A stretch of DNA of 64,000 nucleotides from Certhia americana (lineage: Eukaryota; Chordata; Aves; Passeriformes; Certhiidae): assembly GCA_018697195.1 (NCBI GenBank), contig CM031879.1:36567408-36631407 (forward strand), given 5' to 3'. Below the pieces are notes generated by a model that was not told the DNA's origin, made no database searches, and saw only the letters and a list, made by a program, of their open reading frames with translations. Below, piece by piece: positions 35,326-48,000 of the stretch (the first letter of the stretch is position 1; each line of letters starts with the position of its first letter). Made by a program: the position numbers and the translations under genes.

Positions 35326-38234
35326 ATGGACACAGACACATTTAGTCATTTTCCCCAGTGCAGTACATAATAAACTATTACATCAGTACATTCACATGTA
35401 GAAGTACAGATATTCCCTTCTGACCATTACTGATGGAGGTGCTAGTATAGGGCACAAGGCAACTGAGCCCTTGATAGTGTGAAACACTAATTTTTAAGGA
35501 AGCTACAGATGTTATGCCTTGACACAGTTCCTTGTAAACCAAACTGCATAATCAGTAAGAGGGAGGGAAAGAGGAAGATCTTGCCTGTTAAATGTCACTT
35601 CATGAAGTTTCTGATTTCAGGTACTAATAATGAGTGTGCTCACAGAGTGGAAGAAGGCCAAAAACACTTCTGTCTGCTGGCCACTCATTTGTTTGAATAG
35701 TTAGCTGAGAACTGGGACTTTTGGCTTTGGTCCTATGCACAGCTGAAGGAACGGGGTGGATAAATGGTTTTTATCTGCAAATTTTCAGTGTCCAGTCTAT
35801 TGTCAGAAGAAAAGCCTTGTATAGGACATTCATTTTTTTTTACCTTGTTCTGCAAATATTAAATGTTTGTTCTGCTAGGCATATTGACAACATTTAGTGA
35901 TCTTCTTAGCAAAAGCTCTACTGTGTCTGTGTTTTAGCTGGACTTGAAATACAGCTCTTGAATAATTGTTAGTGGACAGGGCTAAAATCAATGGAAGTTG
36001 GGTTTCTAGAGGACTGTTGCATCAGAGACTTAAAGTTTAGCAGTTAGCACTTTCTCATCACTGTATTTATGTTGCATATGCCCCTTACCAGTGGGATCAG
36101 GACCTCCTTTGCACTTGGCCCTCTGTGTTTAGATCTTTGTTTTATTACTCAGGATATTGGAAAAGCTGAATTTCTAAATTGTGTTAGTGATTGACCCCAT
36201 CTTTTTGAGACTTGCCGTTACAGAGAAGAAACAAGGTAATTGAGAAGCAGAGGGCACATACATAAGATAGACATGAGTAAGGTTACAGGGGAATGAGTAA
36301 TTCGAGTAATTCTAAATTACTCAGTAAAATTGCTTTTTTTTTTTTCCTCTGGACAGGAGAAATAGAGAAATTTTCTTCATAGTAATGACACTAGAAGTCA
36401 TTGCTTTAAAACTTCTGAACTGCATCAACATACCTGCTTTTGCTTCACCTGGGGAAAACTAATTTATACATCTTTTCATGGATATCTCAAAAAAACTGGG
36501 CATTCTTTATAATAATGTCTTGCTCTTACAGTTTTATTTTTAAGTTTTATATGACATCTGAGAACCTGATAAATACCGTAGTCTTCACACCCCAGCTTCA
36601 ATGTGTGATCTCTTCTCTCCATCCATGTCATGAGATGCTAACTCCTGTGAGGGTCGGATTCACTGGTAAATGTGGTTTTGTGCTTGAGTGAGACACTCAA
36701 GATCTATTGCTGCATATTTAATTCTTGTTTAACTGAGCGTTTGAAAGTTATCTGCTGGATTCTGAATTCATTGCAGGGCTATAAGCAGACTCCATATTTC
36801 AAAAATTTTTCTACTTGGACTTATCTGAGTGTTAAAAGGATTTAACAAATACAGTGACATAAACCTTACAAATTGTGATCAGAGCAAGCAAGTGCTATTA
36901 TCCATGGTTTAACAGATGGCTAATCTTAGAATATGTGCTTGTTTCATCTTTACTAGCACTGCTTTGCTAGTGTTGAGTAGCTCCTGTCTGCTGAAACTGG
37001 GAATGGGGTTCCTTCCCATCTTCAGCAGCTGTTCATCTGAACATCTTAAGCCAAAGTTTAACTGTTGAATTTCTCCCTTCACTATCATACATACTAAAAT
37101 TAAAATGGAATGCTTCACTATTCAATAAACTTTAAAAAAAAATCTTAAATTACTGAATAAAAACTATTACAGATTTTCTCCAGTGATTTATTTATTATTA
37201 TGATTATTATTTTTTAGATCTTCTTGAAACTTTTGAAACCTGTCAGATCCAAAGAAGATCTCTCTGACTTAAAAAATTGTCTCCCAGTAATTTATTGAAC
37301 TAAACTGCTATTTTCATTCAGGCAAACACCTAGTGTTCCCTAAAATAAATGTGGATAATGTTGCCTATCAAAAGCTATGACAGAAGTACTGGATGCCTGG
37401 CAGTGAAAGAACTATGTTAAATGAAATCTAAATCATCTTTCTGAATCATGAAACAGGAAAATAGGAATAGGAACACCTTTTGTGGAAGAGCCATTTGAGG
37501 TGTATCCCAGAGTCTCACTTATTGTTTTACACAGCTTGTTTTCCTGTTCTACTAAGACTGTAGAACAGGATTGATGTTTAGAGTTTGAAAGAGGAGAGAG
37601 CAGGAATTTGCCTTGAGCACGTGCGATGTGGTGTTATTTTTTGGGGGTTGTTTTTCTTCTGTGTGTTCAGCCCCCACCATCAGCATTTTGATGCTGAATG
37701 TTTCTTCCCCATCATGGAGGAAATGTAAAAACCTGGAGGGGTGAGAAGAAGGTAATTGGTCTCAGCAAAGCAAAAAAGCTACAATGTGATGTAGGCCAAG
37801 GCATGGGAGAGATTGAAAACCTATTGTGGCCTTGCTTTGTCTGTATAGCTTGTGGTGTTTTGCTGCTATTACGGTGCTTTTATCTCGTAGAATGTTTGAC
37901 TGAATGGCTGCATTGAGTGTGATTCTTAATAGAAAGTGCTGAATGTTTATCTTGCCCTGTTTGGACAGTGAATCTCAGAAAACTGGTGGCAGTGATCGAT
38001 TTAAGACTAGGATCCTTCTTTATTTCATATTTTGGTAAACAAAAAGTGTTGACATTATTGAAGTTTTCCCCCTTTAGACATGGGAGGGAACAGGCACTTT
38101 AAATCAATCTGATGCTGGGTTGTGCTTGTGCAAGAACTCAGTTTTTCACCCAGTGATGAAATGATGCTGACTTGTGGGTTGGGACAGACACCTCCTCGTC
38201 ATACCAAGTGACCTGTTGGTGAGTGCCTCCACAG
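35326..38234 (+). other. Putative intron, noncoding
   Basis: No supportable exon. Near 36895 the string 'tattatccatggtttaacag' followed by 'atggct' faintly recalls the core of a MIR element, but it is too short to annotate. Confidence 0.4.
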
Positions 38235-38333
38235 GAGGCCGATTCATCTTCACCTTGAGAGGGAAATATGCAGAGCCAGCAGAGGACTTGGTGTCAAATA
38301 CTGCATGGATACTATTCCAGAAACTTATGCCTT
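38235..38333 (+). other. Weak candidate exon (99 bp)
   Basis: CCTCCACAG precedes 38235, and CTT|GTAAGT gives a good donor after 38333. The 99 bases are open in two frames; one is part of a frame running 38174-38365 that reads GGRFIFTLRGKYAEPAEDLV. The polypyrimidine tract before the acceptor is weak. It may be a cryptic or pseudo-exon; no family is recognised. Confidence 0.2.
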
Positions 38334-40420
38334 GTAAGTTGAATTTTAAAAAACTAAATATTTAATTAATGTTTTATAATTTGATATGTTTTAAGACTCC
38401 TTTAGTATGCAGAAATTATTAAAATTAAACCCTCCTTCCCTGTCTATAGCCTATTTTTCCTTTTAGTCATGTTTGCAGCTGCACCAGGCTGAGAGACTGC
38501 ACTTTAAAATTTGGAAGTATACGTGGGATTTTCAAACAGCCTTATTCTTTTATATCCTTTAATTCCTTCTTTTTTTTTACTTTTCATTATGTCATTTCTA
38601 TTTTGTTAATTGGTAAAATGGATTTTTTAAAGCATCATTAATAACAATGTTATTAATGCTGCTTGTTTAAACATTTTGTTCTGCTGACACTTGGCCAAAA
38701 CAGATTGTAGGATGAAATACTAATTAAAAACATCTAATCACCATCCATGCATCTGCCTGCTGTCATGGGGAAGACAGAGATCAGGCAAAAACAGAATTAT
38801 GTCTGCTGCCTTTGAAGTCCTAGGAGGTTAGGTTGCAAGGTTCCACTGAAGAAATGGGCAGTGTTATACCTGGTGTCAGTTATTACCTCTTACTTAGACT
38901 CAACTGAAAGCTAAGTTATGCACACTGATAGTTGGGCTCAGGGAGTGGATTTTAGCTCAAAGGGAGGGTAATGGTTAAAATTTTAATAGACCAGTGGTTC
39001 TGCTCATTTGGCCTGTTGGTGGCACTTACGGTGACTATAACATCTGGTGCTAAGTGTTGTTTAAGTGTGTGTGTGTATTGGATTTGAGTTACAAAGCATC
39101 AGCACTGTAGCTGCTGAGTTCTCTAGCTCCACTGGAAACTTCTGGGGCTTTTTATAAATGTGAAATTGCTCGCCTTTGGATCAAACTGAAATGGGTTCTG
39201 TATTGTTCAAGGCTAAAAGAGAAGCAGCTTTCCTCAGAAGCCAGCTTCTCTGAGTGAAGAAAATCATACAGAATTTCATAGTCATTTCCATACAAAGAGT
39301 GAATGCCTGAGCAGCCCCAGAGTAGGTACCAAAAACTGTGCAACCAGTGCTGTAACTGAAGAAAAGTGGTAGAATGACCCTACTTCAGACAGCAGTTACC
39401 AGGCTCAGTGTGGCTGCTGTTCTCTCCAACAGTGCTACCTCCTTCAGGGTGAAAATCCTTGGAATAGGATGGCTGCTGTTTGAAATATAACATGGTTTGC
39501 AAATGGGTTGCCAATACCATAAATACTTGTAAGACTGCAGTTTTATCTCTCAGGTTTTCAGTGCAGTCTGGAAGAACAAAAGGATGGTTATGGTCTATTA
39601 GTTCATAAATCCTCAGACAGAGCTGGAGTTTAACTCTGTCTTGAAGTCATATGAGTCAGAGCAGTTCTGGGCTATGCATGGAGCCCCTTGAATACTCTCC
39701 CTATGAAAGGAAAGAGTAAGATAGGTCATGACACAGTCTCCTTTCAGATACTTCCTGAGATTGTAATGTGTATGGTAAGGAGAGAGACCTGGTGAAACTT
39801 TATGATCTGTTTGAGGAAAATTCCTTATCACGAAGGTCGTGTTGGTGACCATTGAAACTTTCATTTAACAAAAAGTGAATTATAACTAAAACATTTGTAA
39901 GTACTTCTTTTTAAAAGTAAAACTGATTTATTTGAGGCAAAAAAATGTTTTTGTGGCAACATAAATTAGCTTTTTTTCTTAAGCTTGAGTTCCCTTACAG
40001 TGTAAGTTAAAATAATTTTGTAAGTTGCAGTTTAAGTATTGTCTCAACATTTAAGAAGCACAAGTGTGAGTTTTGGTGCAAAACTTTCATGCTGCTACTG
40101 CCATGTTTTGCCGAAGTAATTAAAATCATCAGAGTAGGAATTACTTTATGCCGTGTGCAAAATGATCAAAAGTATATACTTGATTCTTATGAGAAATAAT
40201 ACATGATGTGTTGCTTTATTTGTTAGCATCTTCTCAGAGTTTTCACTTTACCTAGGCTGGCTGATATGTTTTAGGATTCATCTTATAAAATAAGTTTTGC
40301 TGTTTGAAATGTTGCATTTATAAGAAAGTTACTGATGAAAATAATCTTTTGAAAATATTAATTAATCTGACTTTTACTTCTAGGCAAGTGTTTGAAAATG
40401 CCAATTAACTTGCTTAAACA
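38334..40420 (+). other. Putative intron with possible conserved noncoding patch
   Basis: No supportable gene. At 38636-38658 CATTAATAAC and GTTATTAATG form a perfect 10-bp inverted repeat with a 3-base centre. The following 130 bases are rich in ATTA/TAAT homeodomain-like cores. Conservation cannot be judged here. Confidence 0.4.
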
Positions 40421-40562
40421 GAAAAAAACCCTCAAACTCCAAAACTAAACAAACAAAAAAGCAAACAACAAGAAAACAAAAAACAAGCAACAAAAAACCC
40501 TAAAACCAAACCAAAAAACAAACCATCCCCCCAAAATAGGCTCCCAACCCCTCCTCCCCAGT
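40421..40562. repeat. A/C-rich low-complexity tract
   Basis: About 140 bp nearly free of G and T, made of AAAC, CAAA and CCC steps. On the minus strand it is a T/G-rich tract like those at 13.53, 23.63 and 35.25 kb, so it looks like the same class in the opposite orientation. It locally reverses the general T-excess of the plus strand. Confidence 0.85.
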
Positions 40563-40979
40563 AAACCCTAAAGAAAACACTTCAAAAGCACAGAGATCAA
40601 CTGGGTATTAATATCTGTAGATGCTTAGCAATCAACTTGGAGAAGTAACAAATGTGCCAGAGAGATTCTTTATGGCAGGGAAGGAAACCCTGCAACAAAA
40701 CACTTGATATGCACACTCCACAATGCTACCCAAAATGCATTATAAGATCTAAACATATTTTCTAATCTTTCTGCCCAAGGCTAATATGGATTCAGAAGGC
40801 ATAATAAAGTAGCAGAATAATTAAAACTTACAGTACAAAAGATGAAGCAATGCAGAATTGTAGATTAGTTCCGGTTGTTCCAATTTCAACATCAATAACC
40901 CGAAATAACTGCTCTAAAGATGAAGCATACTCTCTGAAAATCATATTGGAATTATCCAATGAGAGAGACATTGAACTCA

Positions 40980-41002
40980 TGAAACATGGTTACCATGTTT
41001 CA
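40980..41002. repeat. Perfect 23-bp palindrome
   Basis: TGAAACATGGT (40980-40990) and ACCATGTTTCA (40992-41002) are exact reverse complements around a single central T. An 11-bp arm is unusual by chance in random sequence of this length, and it could extrude or act as a dimeric protein site. Confidence 0.9.
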
Positions 41003-41124
41003 GTAGGGTTCAGAACTCAAATGTTCTGGTTTGTAATTGGACGCCAGAGCAGGTATAGTGATGCTGAGGTGGCTGTTCAGCTGCTTGCATGTGTGGTCAT
41101 GTTTGTTTTTTCTCCTTATTAGAC

Positions 41125-41160
41125 AAAAAGTTTTTATTCAAGAAAAAAAGTTTTTATTCA
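41125..41160. repeat. Short tandem duplication
   Basis: AAAAAGTTTTTATTCA occurs at 41125-41140 and again at 41145-41160, with an 'agaa'-type spacer between them. Each unit also contains an AAAAAG/TTTTT near-palindrome. Confidence 0.8.
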
Positions 41161-42307
41161 TTAATTTATGCTAATCAAGAAATAGATTTTAAAGCAATTA
41201 TGCCATCTACAGAATTGGTTGTAACTACGAAGAACATAATCAAAAGTTCTGGTCTGTCTGATAAGTAATTTTTAATCATAAGCAAAGAAGAAAACACAAT
41301 TGTATTGTAAGTTAAAGTAACTGAACTCCATACTCTGGCTTGTGTTCAAATGTGTGCCAAGAGGCAGTCTGTATGGCCTAGGCTAGTTGATCAGAGATGT
41401 AAGAGTACATTAGTTTGTCCAGGTTTTAAATGAGCTAGGCATATAATGGTGCTTCTCAATCAGCCACATGTCTGTGCTACTTTATTATTATCCACTCTTC
41501 CATATTGTATGGTCAGCACCAGAATAATCTCCTGCACGTATATGAGCAGGTTTCTTGCTTTTATGCATTTGTTTTTTCTAGTAAAATTTAAAACCACCTG
41601 AAAAAAGCCCAGAAATCAAACCAAGCCGCAAATCTTGTCTCCTCTGGTTTAAATATATAGTTGGAGTCACCTTGGTCTCTTGCAGGTGGTTTCTCCCCCT
41701 TTGTATGAAGTTTGCTTTCCCTGACCTCTAGCAAGAGGAAACAAGTCTTTTTTCATATGATGGTAGACTTGCTGAAAAGTATATACAGAGAATAATTTTA
41801 CTTACCTCTAGTTAAAATGACTGCTTTTCTTTGTTTTTCACTTGGTAATGTTGTCACATTAAAATATAGTTGTAAAATAACCTAGTGGGGCCCTTATGAA
41901 GACAATGACATTCACCAAAGTCAGAACAAGTAGGTAAGCAACGTCCAGGTCTTGACCAAAGTAAGCTTCAAAGTGCTTAATTGGGTAAACAAATGTCAGT
42001 ATGCCTAACAAATTTGATCACAGTCTATGTGAATGGCATATTTTGGAATATGGTAGGGCAATTTTGGCAATTACCTTGAATGATCCTCTTCACTAAGTTT
42101 AGACAGAAGGGGAGTATGCATGGTCAGTGCTATGAAAAAGCCTCAATACTCAGTTATAGTGCTTTAAAACTAAACTTACTTTGTAGTAGGAAAATTATCT
42201 CAGATGTGTAGTTTGATTTGGCATAAAACCCTAGTTATGTTTCTTTCTTGAAATGATGTGTTACTATGTAAGTTGAATCTTCTCTTCCCCTCAGTCTTTT
42301 ATATAAA

Positions 42308-42520
42308 CACTATTTCCTTAGCACTTTATGTAATGCTCTTCAGGTTCAAAACCCTTTACACAAATTATTGTAATTAGTTCTCACATCTCCTCCGAGAGAG
42401 GTAAGTAAATATCATTATCCTCGTTTTTACAGATGGGGACTCTCATCTGGAGAGGTTAAGTAACTTGCCCAAGGCCACAAGGGGGAATATTGTCATAGCT
42501 AGTCCTGAAAACTCAAGAGC
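42308..42520 (+). mobile_element. MIR-like tRNA-derived SINE relic
   Basis: The block 'tatcattatcctcgttttta', 'cagatggggactctcatctg', 'gagaggttaagtaacttgcc', 'caaggccacaaggggga' follows the amniote MIR consensus (attatcctcattttacagat, gaggaaactgaggc, agagaggttaagtaacttgc, ccaaggtcaca) almost unit for unit, including the well-conserved CORE-like middle. Weaker similarity extends left to about 42308 ('cactatttccttagcacttt', 'accctttaca') and right to about 42510 ('catagctagtcctg'). MIR is ancient and rare in birds, so such a readable copy is notable. Orientation is sense on the plus strand. Confidence 0.75.
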
Positions 42521-44982
42521 GGTTACCTTAGTCCTTTACTTCATTTGCTAGATGACAACTCAAGTTGTTAATGGTTACTTTTGCGTTATAAAAACTTGTT
42601 CTGTGATTTTACTCTCTGTGACTTAGCAATAGTTTAAGGAAAGAAGAAATTGGATTTTCTGTAATTAGATTTATAGTAAAGTCATACAGCCTCCTTCAAC
42701 AGAAATGCCAGGTGACTTTCTTGCTATGCCTATAATTAAGTAGAAAAGGTGGTAGGCAATGCCAATTACAGTTTTCCACACAATACTGCCCAGTTCACAG
42801 AAACTTTGTCAGTTCAGGCCGTGTTATGCCTGTAGCTCTGCTTTATTGGAGATGCAGAATGTGCAGCCTGTGGAGTTTTTTCCAAGCTGTGTGTGTTGGA
42901 CCTCAGAAAAATACAAATACCGATTGTATGTGCTTCTGTAGGGAACTCTTTTTTTCTTACATAAAGAACATACAGAAGCAGAGATCTGAGTTGTTATTTA
43001 AGTGATTCAAAATATCGTATGCCTTTTGTTGTTGGGTTTTGCAGGCTGTTGTACTGAATGTATGAAAAAAAAATAATTCTTGTCTCTTGGTCTCATCCCC
43101 AAGTAGAGGATGTTTAAGGAATTGAGTTTGCTGTTTGACTTTTCTGTTTCATGTAGTATGAAGAAAGGTTAGTCACTATGCTAAGAATTCAAGGAATTTA
43201 GAGGACTACTCAATATTGTTTTTTAAAGAGATAATAAATAGAAAAGAATGAGAAGGAATAGTGAATTTTTAGAAATACATTACTTGTCTACTAACAGCTA
43301 TACCATGAAAAATGGAAATGTAGTTAAGATATATAACACATATCTAATGTTAATATAACTAGCATCTTTTAGATCCACTCACTGATTGACTGTGCTAACA
43401 TTAGCACAGGGGTACAGTGCAGGAAGCTGTGAGGCTCAAGTTACCAGTAAGGGGGGGAAGCAGGTGAATGCTTGCAGGTTTCCAGTCACACAAGAAGTGA
43501 TGGAGGACAAATGGGAGAGGGGAGGTTTTTAAGGCAGGTTGTCCAAGTGATAGTGTAATAATTAAGAAAAGAACTCAAACTCAGGATGGAGCTCTTGCTT
43601 TGTTGTTCAGTCAGAACTTTTGTTTGCTAATTTGAATTTGAATTATTGTAAGGTTTTTCTATCATCTTCTCCTGGTTTCATAGGGACAGGTGTGGAACTT
43701 GATTAATTTCCACACCCACAAAGACAGAGGCACCTGTAGTTTTTTGGTATTTCATAGATGGTGTGAGATTTCTCTGTAGGGCTGCTGGGTGCTACACAAG
43801 AGCCGTGAGAAGTTGGCATCCCACTTCTGGAAGACACTTAGTGTATTCAAGGGTATGTTTGATAGCACCACATGCCTCATTGGGGCTTCTCTGATGTCAT
43901 ATTCTGAGTCCTGTAAAACATTTAACAGGTTATAAACCGCTTTCTCAGTTGCCTCACACAGACATTTCTACCAGAATGGAAAGATGAAAAGGTGGAAGGA
44001 GCCCAAGCAAGAGAGTGACATAACATGCTTTATGAATCCAAGTGAAGGAAAAAATACTGAGTATTTTGCCAGACATTCTGGGAGCTATGTGCTCAGCATA
44101 TGTGCAGCAAGAGATTTGATCAGCTACCACTGGGGTGGCAAAATTAGTCATCAGTGGAAGTGTTAGATAATTTTTCATGCTAATGATTAAACTAACTGGA
44201 GTCTTCACAGAAAGTTAGGATATAAAGCTTGAAAAATTAAATTGCCATTTGCTAGCATGCTATTCCACCTTCCTGCCAGACACACATGCTCTCTTTTCTA
44301 TTGAGTTTTGGATTATTTTGTCTGTAAATTCAACCAAAATCTCTCCAGGAAGACTGAAATCACATATAATTTTTGTAATTTGTGTTATCAAAATAATCTT
44401 TTTTTGAGTGTCCTACTTGTTGGTTTTAAAACCTATGCATTTATTTAAATATGATTTGCCAGGGTTTTATTCTGTTAGCTAGGCTGAAAACATTGGTCCT
44501 TTTTTTCCCCAGTATGAATACTGGGTTATCTTCAAGTATTTCTGTAACTCAAAAGTAAAAACTTTCTCTGTCATTGGATTTTTCCAATTAAAGGAATTAA
44601 CTATACAAAATGACAATTTAAATTTCTCCACTTCCCTACACTAAAGTCACTAAGGTTTGCTTGCTTTTGAAACATCATCTAGAACTCTTGTTAGTAAAAC
44701 TTTATTGATAAAACATTATTCTCTGTTATTATGAACTAAGGGTATCCTTCACTTTTGCTTTGCATGGTGGCTGTCATAGCTTGCTAAATGAAATCACTGC
44801 AAGCAGGTCAGGATTTCAATTTACTTCTTTTTTTTTCTTTTGAAAAAGGCATTATTTAAATTATGAATATGCCTCACAAAAAAAGCACATAAACTTGTGT
44901 GGTGATGAAGAGGTTGCTGTGTTTTCATGTTCTCTGACTTGACCCTCTCCCTTTCTGGCTCCATGTCATCACTGGCAGCAGA
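42521..44982 (+). other. Putative intron, noncoding
   Basis: No supportable exon. Two small perfect inverted repeats are present: TGTGCTAA/TTAGCACA at 43391-43408 (2-nt centre) and CCCAGTAT/ATACTGGG at 44508-44525 (2-nt centre). Confidence 0.45.
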
Positions 44983-45018
44983 CTCAGTAGTGTAAGCTTA
45001 CTCAGTAGTGTAAGCTTC
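44983..45018 (+). repeat. 18-bp tandem duplication
   Basis: CTCAGTAGTGTAAGCTTA (44983-45000) is followed at once by CTCAGTAGTGTAAGCTTC (45001-45018), with a single terminal difference. It looks like a recent slippage-type duplication. Confidence 0.95.
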
Positions 45019-48000
45019 ATGCCTCCTGTAGTCATGATATCTCAACTACTCAAAATCTATGAAACTGATTTTGTTTGAATTTTGAAACTTTATCTCTGGC
45101 CACCTGTGTTACTCCTATGTGGCTGTAGCAGTATGCAGCAGGGCTGGGCTACTGGAAAGATAAAGGAAAAGATACCATATGGGCGTGATAGAGGCAAAGA
45201 TTGTTTAGATAAATGTTGAAAGGAATATTTTGAAAACTTCTAATCAAATATAGGCTATGTTCTTTTTTAGACAGAAAAGAGAATTTAGAAAAGAAGCTAT
45301 GCATTCCTGTTGTCTACCTGCTTTGGGCTTCTTGTGGGCAGGTAGGAAGGCCTGTTGATTAGGAATGCTAACACCACTCTGCCAAATACACCATCAGGAG
45401 TAGAAAGAGGAAAAAATCCCCAATAATGATTATATCAAGATCTGGAGTCCTTGATAATGGATTGATAGGTTAAATAAGAGCAAAGAATAAGCTAAGATCA
45501 GAAGTCCAGAGCAAACACTGTAATGAAAGAAATGAATAAGCCAATAAACTCATCCTTGTGCTCAGAGGTTTTCCATGTGGTTGCCTGCTGACTCCTTGGG
45601 GTAGGTTCTCTTCTTGCAGAAGAAGTCACAATTGTGACAGCTGATTTGCCCCCAGACAGACAGTGATTCATTATTGTCCATGTGTGATAGGGTCTCTAAA
45701 AGTCATGATGTCAGAAAAAATTATTGCAGGATTGCAGAAGACAACAATTTCAGTGCAAAACCCCCTTTTTGGGTTGCTATGTGAAATTCTGAAGAAATGG
45801 TTGGGAGGAAACATTTTCAATTGCTGTTTTTCAAAAGAAAATAGTATCTCAGGACAAATACACAGGGAGAGTAACAGGACAAAGTAGTGAACAATCATGT
45901 TGCCATTTTCAGTACTAAATTAACTTCTCGCTAAAGAATTAATGTTCCTGTCGTGTTTAATGCTGATGTTCAAACACTTCTCAAGAAATCCTTTCTCTTC
46001 TTGAAATTTGTGGTGCTGCTTTGTTATGCTGCCTTGAGTAATAGGAACAATCTGGCTTGGAACTGTAATAAAATATAAGTTACCTAAAGAGGAGTTTTAA
46101 TCAGTCTATAGAGTCTAGATACTCTTGACAGGGTGATGATTGCATGCTTCCAGGTAATGTTTACTTGAATTGTAATACATGAATAAATGGCAAACTAACC
46201 TGACTGCAGTTACTAGAATCATCTTGCTTTTTGCCAAGGTTGCTTCATTTTAGTGTGATTATTAACTATTCAACTCACATTAGGTGCAGAAACACAAACT
46301 TCTTCAATCACCTTACTTCAGAGCAAAAAATATCCCGCACCCTTATTTATTTGCATATATAGGGATTCTGAACTGGGCAGGCACTTCGTAGACCTTAAGG
46401 ACCAATGCAGTCATTTGTATAGATGGTCTGAGTCTTTCCCCGACTTTTAATAAGAGATTGATTAAACTTCAAAATAATCTTTGTGAAAGGAATACAAAAC
46501 AACTGAAAAATAGTGACATATTATGTAATATATACTAAACTTAAAAAAATGAATCATGTAGCAACAAAAGTGAAAGCTGTGATTACTAGCTCTGATAAGG
46601 AAATTGCTGTTGCCAGGAAGACTCCACTTACATGAATAGCTCTAATAAATAAGCTTGAATCTTCTTTCCCCCTTTTTCTGATAGGGTGGGGAAGTGAGGT
46701 TTCAAGTTGGAGCTAGAAAATAAGTAATCTTATAAGTAATGCTCTTCAATTTTCTTTTATAAAAACTCAATTTGTGAATAATAGATGAAGTTTTACCTTC
46801 TGCAGGAATGATAATCTGTGATGCTATTGTATGATAATTACACTACTGATGACTAAAGAGTTTATCATCTGATACAGCCCTGCATGGTAAAGCAACAACT
46901 TGTAACTTGCTAAGTTAAGGTTTTAGTTGCATAGGAAAAGGGAGAGATATTTTGCACTGCCTTGTTCTATAGCCTTTTGCTTCAACATGCCAATTTTTAG
47001 AGGACAGTGACTTTTTTTAAAAACTGAAACACAAAAATTTGAATTACACTTAATTCAGGTAGCTAAATGTTGACAAGCTGTTTCAAAAATCTAGTTACAG
47101 CTGTAAGCTAAACTTAATCTCTTATTAAAATGAGAAAAAACTGCTTTTTCTTTGCAAGTAAAATGTGTGTGTTTTTAACAAAAAAAATGGAGCAGCATAC
47201 CACTATATTTGGATATAAGTGAAAATACATTCTTATGGTCTTAAAGTACAGTTCAGCCCTTATTGTGGTGAGTAAGCTAGAGACCATTTTGCAGAATTGT
47301 GTTCCTATGTTGATCTCAGCTGTTCTCAGAATTTAGCACACACATGCAGGATAAAATTACAGCGAAGATTAATGTAAAAGCTGTGAAGTCAAGCACTAAA
47401 ACCTAGGCAGTGCTGACTATTATGTTGCCCAAGCAATTTTATTTCTATTGTCTTCCTGTATTAGGATAGGATTCTTTCCCTATGATCATGCAGGACTAGA
47501 AGAAGCATTTGTTTCTTGATCAGTGTCTGTAGTCTCCAGAGATTATTCCCAGTCTTCTTGCAGTCCTCAGTCTTGTCTACTGCCCATTATTGTCCAGCTG
47601 AGATGGAGGATTGAAAGTGTGCTGTAAAATTAAAGACCCATAAGAAAGCTAAATTAAGGTTGTATCTTGCTCTACATGGCACCAGTAAAATGCAAAACTT
47701 TATTATTGATATGCATGTTGGAGGAAGTGGATGTGGAGTTCATGGTGTTATTAGTTTTGTGCCAGCTTTCTCTAGCAAGAATAACAGGTCAGCTTTAGGT
47801 TCAGCCACAGCTAGCAACTTTTAATAGCTTCAGCCCGACCGAATTTGCATGTATTTTCATGGGTCAGTGCTTTTGACTCCTTTCCTATATCCTCTCATAT
47901 TTTAAACAAAACAAGTGGACTGGAAAGAGTGTGGTGAAGGTGGAGGAGGGAAGTGAGAGATTATCAGCACATAGAAAATTATATATTTATGCCTCAGTTT

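Larger units (their letters stand above)
40563..42307 (+). other. Putative intron with palindrome and small tandem duplication
   Basis: Holds a perfect 23-bp palindrome (40980-41002) and a small tandem duplication (41125-41160), each listed separately. A 90-codon frame at 40850-41122 spans the palindrome but shows no recognisable domain, no signal peptide and no splice context, so it is not annotated as a gene. Confidence 0.45.

Noticed and set aside
40850..41122. 90-codon plus-strand frame
   Set aside because: No family resemblance; it simply spans the palindrome at 40980-41002.
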